From the NCBI GenBank assembly GCA_016196415.1, contig JACPXS010000089.1, positions 1-9,924 of the forward strand: a DNA stretch of 9,924 nucleotides, read 5' to 3'. Below, piece after piece: positions 1-5,922 of this stretch (position 1 is the stretch's first letter; each line of letters begins with the position of its first letter). The notes under the pieces are model-generated. The model was not told the DNA's origin. It saw only the letters and a list, made by a program, of their open reading frames with translations, and made no database searches. The stretch comes from Candidatus Omnitrophota bacterium (GTDB taxonomy: Bacteria > Omnitrophota > Koll11 > Aquiviventales > Aquiviventaceae). Position numbers and translations under genes: made by a program.

Positions 1-190
1 CTACCTGCACATTTTGGCACACCCCTTCTTTGCCATCACCGGTCCTAACGGTATTTTTACCATCAAGGGTCTGCCACCGGGGACGTATACGCTCGAAGCC
101 TGGCATGGGAAGCTCGGCACCAAGCAGCTGACCGTGACCGTAAAAGACAACGAGTCGCAGAGCGTTGAGTTCGCCCTCGCCAATCCGTAA
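1..190 (+). CDS. Carboxypeptidase regulatory-like domain protein, 3' end only
   Basis: The frame starting at base 2 is open from the window edge to a TAA at 188-190 and gives the last 62 residues of a protein. The sequence GPNGIFTIKGLPPGTYTLEAW followed by alternating beta-strand residues is the typical end of a carboxypeptidase regulatory-like (CarboxypepD_reg / transthyretin-like) beta-sandwich. The preceding HPFFAIT and the WHGKLG segment resemble secreted proteins in which this domain sits beside cupredoxin-like or heme modules. The domain is structural and carries no catalytic residues of its own. The protein is cut by the window, so its N-terminus, signal peptide and full function cannot be judged. 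No clear terminator follows the stop codon. Confidence 0.75.
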   Translation, partial: YLHILAHPFFAITGPNGIFTIKGLPPGTYTLEAWHGKLGTKQLTVTVKDNESQSVEFALANP

Positions 191-352
191 TACATTCCAT
201 GAAGGACGTCGAATAGCTTGGAACAAGCTGCCCGTTTATCACCAACGGAGGCGAAAAGACCGGTGCCGTCCCAAATAGCCCCGCCTAGCTGATCTGGGCT
301 AATACGACTGGAATAACCGCCCCGCCATAGTCACCCGCTAACCCTTCGTGAG

Positions 353-381
353 TTGACAGGAGGCGGTCAGGAATATATACT
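353..381 (+). promoter_or_regulatory. Strong sigma70-type promoter of the abiE operon
   Basis: A perfect -35 hexamer TTGACA lies at 353-358 and a near-consensus -10 hexamer TATACT at 376-381, separated by exactly 17 bases. Transcription would start near 388, leaving a leader of about 40 bases before the ATG at 430. The region is much richer in A and T than its surroundings. No other hexamer pair this good was noticed in the window. Confidence 0.75.
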
Positions 382-392
382 ATTAGTACATA

Positions 393-425
393 ATTCACCA
401 AATAGTGAATAATAATAAATAGTGA
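393..425 (+). promoter_or_regulatory. Candidate AbiEi operator: inverted plus direct repeats
   Basis: ATTCAC at 393-398 and GTGAAT at 405-410 form an inverted repeat with a 6-base spacer. The word AAATAGTGA occurs at 400-408 and again at 417-425, a 17-base period. These sites start only a few bases past the predicted transcription start, where a bound protein would block the promoter. AbiEi antitoxins of type IV systems are known to repress their own operon through inverted repeats, and the first gene encodes a winged-helix region, so autoregulation is the natural reading. That binding happens here is inferred. Confidence 0.55.
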
Positions 426-429
426 CACA

Positions 430-1521
430 ATGAATGAAGCCAAGCTCGAACATCGCGTCCCGGAGTTGCTAAAGGCCGTCCTGCCTCAAGGGAAGGTCAC
501 GGTTCGGCACAGCCCTGCCGTCAGGGCGGATGCCGGACTGAGGCGGCCGGATTTGATCGCCGATGTGACCGTTGGGGGCCGGACCAAGCGGCTGCTAATT
601 GAGGTCAAGTCGCCCGGCTATCCGATGCAGCTCCTCCAGGCGTTCCAGGTGCTGCAGCTCGCTCGCGGCACGCACAAGGGCTACCCGGTCGTGGTGGCCG
701 ATGCGATTTCAGCGCGGGGCGCCAGCCTAGCCAGAGAAGCTGGAGTGGGGTATCTGGATTTAGCGGGCAACTGCTGGCTCAACCTGGGAGAGATCTACAT
801 CGATAGGACCAGCCCGCGACCCCTGGTGCGCCAGGGAGCCGCCGCGCTGCCGGCCCGGGTCCACGTCGCGCGCCCCCGCGGGGAGCTGCGGCGGCTCTTC
901 AGCCGGAAGGCCACTCGAGTGATCCGAACGCTGCTTGAGCAGCACACGACACGCTGGGACGTGGCCAAACTGGCCGAGGCGTCTCAGGTGAGCGTAGGCC
1001 ACGCCTACAAGGTCACCCGGGCACTCCTGACGCAGGGCTTCCTCATTCAGGAACAGCGCCAGGTGCGCCTTCGGGACCCGGGCGCCTTGCTGGACGCCTG
1101 GGCCGCAGAGTACCGGATCGATCCGGCGGCGATGCAAAGCTTCTACACGCCGCTCAAGGACCCTGCCGCGGTAATGGCGCAGATGGCCCAGGGGGCCGCC
1201 ACACAGCAGCTCACCTGTGCGTTCACCCTCCACGCCGGGGCCTCGCTGGTCGCACCCTTTACCCGCTTCACCGAGGTCCATTGCTACCTCCAGGAGCCGC
1301 TCTCTGACGTCATCCTGCAGGCGATGCAGCTTGAGCGCATCGAGTTCGGCGGCACGGTCCACGTGATCACGCCCTACGACGAGGGGGTCTTGCACCATCG
1401 GCAGATGCTGGAGCGCCTGCCCGTGGTGTGCAACACGCAGCTCTATCTGGATCTCTTCCAACACCCCACGCGCGGCAAAGAAGCCGCTGAGTTTCTGCGC
1501 AAGGAGCGCATGAAAATCTAG
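430..1521 (+). CDS. AbiEi-family antitoxin and transcriptional regulator (type IV TA)
   Basis: This 363-aa protein is the predicted antitoxin of an abortive-infection (AbiE) type IV toxin-antitoxin pair, where antitoxin and toxin do not bind each other directly. Residues about 40-125 match the AbiEi_2-type N-terminal region: a PD at 40-41, LLIEVKS around 55-61, and the diagnostic GVGYLDLAGNC at 105-115. Residues about 152-210 (LRRLFSRKATRVIRTLL, then SQVSVGHAYKVTRALLTQG) form a winged helix-turn-helix. The C-terminal 150 residues would be the antitoxin domain proper. The N-terminal arrangement P-D, then E-V-K, with Q73 downstream, looks like a PD-(D/E)XK nuclease fold; whether it cuts DNA is unknown. 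The ATG at 430 follows the promoter and operator, but no strong ribosome binding site is visible. The toxin gene starts 2 bases after the stop. Confidence 0.88.
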   Translation: MNEAKLEHRVPELLKAVLPQGKVTVRHSPAVRADAGLRRPDLIADVTVGGRTKRLLIEVKSPGYPMQLLQAFQVLQLARGTHKGYPVVVADAISARGASLAREAGVGYLDLAGNCWLNLGEIYIDRTSPRPLVRQGAAALPARVHVARPRGELRRLFSRKATRVIRTLLEQHTTRWDVAKLAEASQVSVGHAYKVTRALLTQGFLIQEQRQVRLRDPGALLDAWAAEYRIDPAAMQSFYTPLKDPAAVMAQMAQGAATQQLTCAFTLHAGASLVAPFTRFTEVHCYLQEPLSDVILQAMQLERIEFGGTVHVITPYDEGVLHHRQMLERLPVVCNTQLYLDLFQHPTRGKEAAEFLRKERMKI

Positions 1522-1523
1522 CC

Positions 1524-2387
1524 ATGGAGCCTCGGACCGCGTCCCAATTTGCGCCGGGCGTCATCGACGCCTCCCGCGCGGTGCTGGTCGAGCTCGGAGT
1601 CATCCTCCGCAGCTACCTGAACGACCTGGCGCTGATCGGCGGCTGGGCGCCGTACTTCTTGCTCCAGCAGCATCAACAGGCGGGATTCGACCACGCGGGC
1701 TCCGTCGACATTGATCTGGCGGTGCATCCGAGGATTGCTGAGCGAGGCGGATACGCGTCCATCGCCGCGCTCATCACGGCCCGAGGGTACCAACCCCCGC
1801 AGGACGAGTTGGCGGACATCTTCGAGTTCCGCTATGACCGCCGCCTCGTGTCTCCGTATGATCAGAAGCTCTACACCATCCGGGTGGACTTTCTGACCTT
1901 GGAGGCCTGGGACGCTGATACTGAGCGGCGCCACCGGGCCGTCCAGCCGGACCTGAAAGCTTTCAAGGCCAGCGGCTGCGAGCTGGCGTTTGAAGACCCG
2001 GTCATGGTGGAGCTTGCGGCCAAGCTCCCCGATGCAGGCGGCGAGGCGAGCGTCACCTGGCCGATGGCCAACCTGGCGGCCAGCCTGGTCATGAAGAACC
2101 TCGCCCTCGGCGGCCGCTACAAAGAGAAGGACGCCTACGACCTCTTCTACCTCGTGCGCCATTACCAGCAAGGACCCGTGTCGGCGGCGGAAGCCTTGCG
2201 CCCCCTCCCGCATCTGCCGGTTGTCCAGCAGGCGCGCAAGAATTTACAGGAGGCCTTCGGCAGCCTCTACGCCACCGGCCCCGCCTGGGTCGCCAACTTT
2301 AACGACCTGACCGAGCCTCGCGCCCGTGACATCCTGATCGCCGATGTCTACACGACCTTCGAGCGCTTCTTCCAACTGTTGTCGTAA
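1524..2387 (+). CDS. AbiEii/AbiGii-family nucleotidyltransferase toxin (type IV TA)
   Basis: This 287-aa protein is the predicted toxin partner of the upstream AbiEi protein. AbiEii-type enzymes have the DNA polymerase beta-like nucleotidyltransferase fold; characterised relatives add nucleotides to tRNA acceptor ends and stop translation. Visible motifs are GGWAP at 39-43, the catalytic SVDIDL at 60-65 with D62 and D64, a third acidic residue in RVDFL (D122), and the family motif around 190-210 with K191 and KDAYDLFYL. All expected active-site groups are present, so the gene looks intact. The ATG lies 2 bases after the abiEi stop; a possible AAGGAG at 1501-1506 is rather far, so translational coupling to the upstream gene is likely. 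Substrate and nucleotide preference cannot be read from sequence. Confidence 0.9.
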   Translation: MEPRTASQFAPGVIDASRAVLVELGVILRSYLNDLALIGGWAPYFLLQQHQQAGFDHAGSVDIDLAVHPRIAERGGYASIAALITARGYQPPQDELADIFEFRYDRRLVSPYDQKLYTIRVDFLTLEAWDADTERRHRAVQPDLKAFKASGCELAFEDPVMVELAAKLPDAGGEASVTWPMANLAASLVMKNLALGGRYKEKDAYDLFYLVRHYQQGPVSAAEALRPLPHLPVVQQARKNLQEAFGSLYATGPAWVANFNDLTEPRARDILIADVYTTFERFFQLLS

Positions 2388-2396
2388 TGGTCCCCC

Positions 2397-2412
2397 GGAG
2401 GCGGAGATAATG
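2397..2412 (+). promoter_or_regulatory. Strong ribosome binding site feeding an out-of-frame ATG
   Basis: GGAGG at 2397-2401 sits 8 bases before an ATG at 2410-2412, which is ideal spacing. That ATG opens a 21-codon frame (MPLNAQLRTVFALLKKNAASR, stop near 2475) that overlaps the start of the 352-aa reading frame in a different phase. The ATG at 2420 that opens the long frame is 18 bases away from this site, which is poor. The arrangement suggests that translation really begins at 2410 and shifts frame at the A8 run at 2452-2459. Confidence 0.55.
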
Positions 2413-2419
2413 CCTCTCA

Positions 2420-3478
2420 ATGCCCAACTGCGAACGGTCTTTGCCCTTCTCAAAAAAAACGCAGCCAGTCGATGATGCCAGTGATGTGACATGGTGGGGG
2501 CCTTATGTCATTCCTCGACGAGGGCAATGGTGCCCATCTCGTTTTACGCTGTATGGCGGAGTGCTGTACAGCCGACTTCTTATTCCCCCGGGATACTACG
2601 GCCTATCGTGGAAAATCGGGTCCCCTGGGGTGACCTTTGAAACAGACACGCTCACGGGAGACTACGACAATGGTGATGAGCTGCGGGGCAAGGCGCTGAC
2701 TCAAATCGCACATCAATTGGCGTCAGCATTAACAGTGTGTTCTCGCTACAACCGTCTTGTCGAACGGCGTCTCCCCTTGACCTGTCGATGGGGGAAAATT
2801 CGGCGAGAACTCACATGGCCTCGTGGAGCCAAGCGTCCTGTTTCGTTGCGGCAGCTCCAGCATCTTGAGAGAACGTTGGGTGAGGCGACGAAACGCCCGC
2901 GACTTCAACGGATGTCGCTTGCTCAGTATTTGAAAACCGCGGCCGTGGCATACGATGCCGGTTTTCGAGAGCTTCGCGCTTTCTCTCCTCGACAGAAGTA
3001 TCAAAAGAAAGCCGACGGGAGGCATGGCGGTTTGTTGGATCTCCCACCCCATGACGCCACAGCGTTTGATCAATGGTTTCATTCGCCAGCATGGACGGGG
3101 TGTCATCCCTGGGAGATTGTGTTCAGTCACCCGCACGGGATTATGCTCTCGCCTCGATACCATCAAGAGCATCGTTCTTGGAGTTATTGGTTGTGGGTGG
3201 ATGCTTTGGGATGGTATGTCACGACTGCGCGGATGGCCGTCGCATTGGGAGCGTACCGGATTCCATTTGAACTCCAGAACCACCGCGGCGTTTTGGATGC
3301 GCTCTATGGCCGGGGCGACGTCGACGTCGGTCCCGAGCTGTCGATGGTGAACTACGGTGAACTGAAACGACAACGACCAGAATCTCTTGCGTCTATCCGG
3401 TGGGCTCCCATTCCCGAAATGCGTCCGATTGCCCCGGATCAACTGGCACGGATCAAACACGCGGAACGGTCCCATTGA
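2420..3478 (+). CDS. Unrecognised 352-aa protein between the AbiE and HipA/HIRAN modules
   Basis: I do not recognise this family. The protein is soluble, with no signal peptide or membrane segment. It is rich in aromatic residues: WWGPYV near residue 25, PGYYGLSWKIG near 57-67, SPAWTGCHPWEIVFSHPHGI around 219-238 and SWSYWLWVDALGWY around 249-262. A basic helical middle (about 110-200) separates the two aromatic parts, and the end has repeated acidic/aromatic patches. The HPWEI stretch may be a functional motif. It lies 32 bases after abiEii and 67 bases before the kinase gene, on the same strand, so co-transcription is possible. The start is doubtful: the good ribosome binding site serves an ATG at 2410 in another frame, and a one-base change in the A8 run at 2452-2459 would give an N-terminus MPLNAQLRTVFALLKK joined to TQPVDDASDV. 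Base composition is less GC-rich than the abiE genes. Confidence 0.65.
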   Translation: MPNCERSLPFSKKTQPVDDASDVTWWGPYVIPRRGQWCPSRFTLYGGVLYSRLLIPPGYYGLSWKIGSPGVTFETDTLTGDYDNGDELRGKALTQIAHQLASALTVCSRYNRLVERRLPLTCRWGKIRRELTWPRGAKRPVSLRQLQHLERTLGEATKRPRLQRMSLAQYLKTAAVAYDAGFRELRAFSPRQKYQKKADGRHGGLLDLPPHDATAFDQWFHSPAWTGCHPWEIVFSHPHGIMLSPRYHQEHRSWSYWLWVDALGWYVTTARMAVALGAYRIPFELQNHRGVLDALYGRGDVDVGPELSMVNYGELKRQRPESLASIRWAPIPEMRPIAPDQLARIKHAERSH

Positions 3479-3545
3479 CTCCGATCCCTTTAATTTTAAT
3501 GCGGTAGATGAAAAACCTCCTGATTTGCTTTGACAAGAGAAGCGC

Positions 3546-4436
3546 ATGACATCTTCCTATCCGATCCATTCCATCTCAGCACAACCGGAGTGGATCGAAC
3601 AGATGGGCAGCAAGCGGAAGTTCTGGTTTCGGCGACCTGACGATGGGCAGCAATGGCTTTTCAAATTTTCGCGCGAAGGGACCGGCGAGGATTGGGCCGA
3701 GAAAATTGCTGCCGAGATCGCCGGCATTTTGGAAATCTCGGCTCCGGGAGTCGAATTGGCTGTGTTCGACGGTCGGCGCGGCTCGATCTCGCGCTCATTT
3801 GTGCTACAACGTGAAGGGTGGGACCTCATTCACGGTAACGAACTTCTTGCTGCCGATGTGTCCGGCTACCAGCGTGACCTAGTGTTTCGTCAGTCCCAGC
3901 ACACGTTGGACAATATTCTCACGGTGCTCAGGCGGATTTTCCCTGACCCAGAACAGTCACGGGTACAGATCGAACGACTGGCCGGCTATCTCACACTGGA
4001 TGCGTTGGTTGGAAACACCGATCGCCATCATGAGAATTGGGGTGTTCTGCGTCGCACGAGAGTCGATGGTTCGCTGGAGGACACGCTCGCGCCATCGTTC
4101 GACCATGCATCATCCCTGGGGCGCGAGATGTTGCCCGATGAGCGGGAACGCCATCTGCACGAGGGGAGCATCGAGACCTATGCCCGCCGTGGGCGGGGTA
4201 GTATCTATGTGACAACCGCCGATCGTCGTGGGGCAAATCCGCTTGAGTTGGTGCTGCAGGTGGCACCTACGATGCCGGAAGCCTTTCAGCCGTGGCTAGC
4301 ACGTGTTCGCGCCTTGCCTTCAGCCAGCGTTCAGAGTATCATTGATGCAGTGCCTGAAACGCTGATGGACTCAACGGCAAAGCGTTTTGCGACGGCATTC
4401 GTCGAATACACGCGCACCCAGCTATGTCTTCTGTGA
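3546..4436 (+). CDS. Compact HipA-like Ser/Thr kinase lacking the N-lobe domain
   Basis: This 296-aa protein is a kinase of the HipA family, members of which phosphorylate translation factors such as glutamyl-tRNA synthetase and cause growth arrest. K40 in WLFKF is the likely ATP lysine. The catalytic loop reads LVGNTDRHHENWGVL at 154-168, with D159 and N164 as catalytic and metal-binding residues, and the metal-binding aspartate is D186 in LAPSFDHASSLG. All core residues are present, so it should be active. E. coli HipA is about 440 residues; here the HipA N-terminal subdomain is missing and a similar segment appears in the next gene, which overlaps this one by 13 bases. No Xre-type HipB gene is beside it. 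The ribosome binding site is weak (AAGAGAAG). The target is unknown. Confidence 0.85.
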   Translation: MTSSYPIHSISAQPEWIEQMGSKRKFWFRRPDDGQQWLFKFSREGTGEDWAEKIAAEIAGILEISAPGVELAVFDGRRGSISRSFVLQREGWDLIHGNELLAADVSGYQRDLVFRQSQHTLDNILTVLRRIFPDPEQSRVQIERLAGYLTLDALVGNTDRHHENWGVLRRTRVDGSLEDTLAPSFDHASSLGREMLPDERERHLHEGSIETYARRGRGSIYVTTADRRGANPLELVLQVAPTMPEAFQPWLARVRALPSASVQSIIDAVPETLMDSTAKRFATAFVEYTRTQLCLL

Positions 4437-5173
4437 AATCCCTCTTTCTCGCATGGCAAGATGCCGGCACAACTCGTGCCTGGTTTCCCATTGGCCGATT
4501 GGATGCGGACGTTGAGCACTCATCGTATCATTTCGGCTACACTCACGGTGCAGAGCGCGCCGCGCAGGAAACCGGATTTCAGCCGCTCTTGTCGTTTCCG
4601 GACTTCAACAACAGTTACGAATCTCGCGAACTATTTCCGCTATTCCGCAATCGGGTGGTGGGCTCTGATCGCGAAGATTTTCGTGATTACCTCCATCAAC
4701 TCGATCTCCCAGATGGGGCAGACCCTATCACGATTTTGGAGGTCAGCGGTGGGACGCGACAGACGGACAATCTGGAAGTATTCCCAAAGCTTGAGCGTCG
4801 CGCGGACGGAACGTTTGTGTGCCGATTCTTTATCCATGGCAGCCGACACATTCATCCCATCGCACATGAGCGCGTTGACACGTTGAAGAGCAATGAACCG
4901 CTCCGCGTCTCCATTGAGCTGAACAATCCTACCTCTGAGCTAGCATTACAGCTCGGGAGCGAAGATTACGCTATGCTTGGCTGGGCGCCGCGCTATCTTG
5001 TCAAGGACTTGCTCCAGGTCATTATCGCATCGCCAACCCAAATCACGGCACGTGTGGTACGCGTGAACCTCGCTCCCGCTCCAAGCAACCAACGAGTGTT
5101 GGTAGAGCTCAAGGGCCCTCTTCCTTCCAACTACGAGCCCATGTCGGGCTCGGACTTCCAGTTGCTCCGCTAG
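4424..5173 (+). CDS. HIRAN-domain protein with HipA N-lobe-like segment, partner of the kinase
   Basis: This 249-aa protein has two parts. Residues about 5-120 (FLAWQD, WFPIGRLDAD, YHFGYT, FQPLLSFPD, ELFPLFRNRVV, then ILEVSGG) follow the pattern of the N-terminal subdomain of HipA: a short beta-sheet, a PL...FP segment and an LFPLF helix. Residues about 135-235 look like a HIRAN domain: a conserved ELNNP near 165-169, LALQL, and GWAPRYLVKDLL at 186-197, matching the usual dxNPyD...a..vgyvPrela pattern. HIRAN domains in eukaryotic HLTF bind 3' single-stranded DNA ends. The gene overlaps the kinase gene by 13 bases in another frame and has no ribosome binding site of its own, so its translation is probably coupled. 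The likely role is regulator or neutraliser of the kinase, as HipS is for HipT; this is inferred. Confidence 0.78.
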   Translation: MSSVKSLFLAWQDAGTTRAWFPIGRLDADVEHSSYHFGYTHGAERAAQETGFQPLLSFPDFNNSYESRELFPLFRNRVVGSDREDFRDYLHQLDLPDGADPITILEVSGGTRQTDNLEVFPKLERRADGTFVCRFFIHGSRHIHPIAHERVDTLKSNEPLRVSIELNNPTSELALQLGSEDYAMLGWAPRYLVKDLLQVIIASPTQITARVVRVNLAPAPSNQRVLVELKGPLPSNYEPMSGSDFQLLR

Positions 5174-5331
5174 TTACACTATCGGCCCAGCCGACACCCC
5201 TCGCTACCGGGGGACCCGCACAAGTAGTTTATGGAGATCCTCTTATTTCTTCAGCCAAACGTGCAACACAATCCCCTCTCCCTGGCGCTTATGGGTGGGA
5301 CGGACTTCGTTCAAGCATGGCTCTGGGGCGG

Positions 5332-5832
5332 TTAGACCTGCGCCAGTAGCTTCTGGAACTCCTCAAGCTGGCGCGCCGGGTCGGTGATTTGGGTCAGCGG
5401 GCGAAGGCGGTTTTCGCTGAAGAAGCGGATCGCCAGCTGGTCCGTCAAGCGCAGGAGCTGCTCCTGGATCTCGGGTGCCAGGCGGACCAGGGACATGATT
5501 TGGTTGACCCGAGGCCGACTGATGCCTTCCTGTGGGGCGATGTCACCCTGGCTCTTGGCCTCGCCAGACTCAAGGAACGCCTGCCACTCGATGGCCTTGC
5601 GGAGGAACTCAACCACCGGGGGCGTTCGAGACACCTTGGGCAGTTTGGGCTTACCACGAGGTGGTGGAATGGTGCTGACGACCTGGCTGCCGGGTACCCG
5701 ACGTGTTAAAGTACCGATATTCCCGTTCTCGAAAGCGCCCTTGGGGCCCAAGGCAATCTCGACTGTCTGTTCGACATAGATGGCAGAACCTACCTGGTCT
5801 TCAAGAGTTATATGAACGATCCGGAACCACAC
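5332..5832 (-). CDS. Small helix-turn-helix (ParB/KorB-like) protein
   Basis: This 166-aa minus-strand protein has a helix-turn-helix at about residues 84-118 (EWQAFLESGEAKSQGDIA, then EGISRPRVNQIMSLVRLAPEIQEQLL), similar to the ParB/KorB-type DNA-binding helix pairs in small proteins next to recombinases and mobile elements. The tail LRPLTQITDPARQLEEFQKLL is typical of that group. Residues 1-60 are of unknown fold and contain FENGNIGTLTRR, which recurs in another broken copy near 9290. The GTG start at 5830-5832 is preceded by GGAG with a 6-base spacer. The frame continues open upstream (SEPE just before the GTG), and a hairpin of a repeated family lies about 60 bases upstream, so the gene may be a 5'-truncated version of a longer protein. 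It converges with the HIRAN gene across 158 bases. Confidence 0.68.
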   Translation of the reverse strand: MWFRIVHITLEDQVGSAIYVEQTVEIALGPKGAFENGNIGTLTRRVPGSQVVSTIPPPRGKPKLPKVSRTPPVVEFLRKAIEWQAFLESGEAKSQGDIAPQEGISRPRVNQIMSLVRLAPEIQEQLLRLTDQLAIRFFSENRLRPLTQITDPARQLEEFQKLLAQV

Positions 5833-5890
5833 CTCAGGCTCCGAGACGCCAGAGAAGCGGTTAGTAGACCGGGAAGTTCGGGGAGTTTTC

Positions 5891-5919
5891 GGCCCAGTGG
5901 GTTCACGACCTGCTGGGCC
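5891..5919. repeat. GGCCC hairpin, copy A
   Basis: GGCCCAG at 5891-5897 pairs with CTGGGCC at 5913-5919, with an inner GGT/ACC pair group. It is preceded on the plus strand by a GGGAGTTTTC segment shared with the copies at 8551 and 9459. It lies 4 bases past the end of the PEP-CTERM gene as read on the minus strand, where it could act as a weak transcription terminator although the following GAAAAC is not T-rich. Confidence 0.65.
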
Positions 5920-5922
5920 GTC

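Noticed and set aside
760..1464. Long minus-strand reading frame (234 codons) opposite the AbiEi gene
   Set aside because: It is a shadow of a GC-rich gene; the plus strand has clear family motifs and the antisense translation has none.
1518..2213. Minus-strand reading frame (231 codons) opposite the AbiEii toxin gene
   Set aside because: Same cause: antisense shadow of a gene with intact nucleotidyltransferase motifs.
3530..3535. TTGACA before the HipA-like kinase gene as a promoter
   Set aside because: No acceptable -10 hexamer follows at 16-18 bases; that position falls inside the coding sequence.
2729..3547. Minus-strand frame of 272 codons opposite the 352-aa gene
   Set aside because: The antisense protein is low in recognisable structure, and the plus strand agrees with the direction of the flanking genes; however, since the plus-strand protein is itself unrecognised, this is less certain than the other shadows.
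5197..5213. CCCC...GGGG hairpin between the converging HIRAN and helix-turn-helix genes as a terminator
   Set aside because: Stem is only 4-5 bases and there is no T tract.
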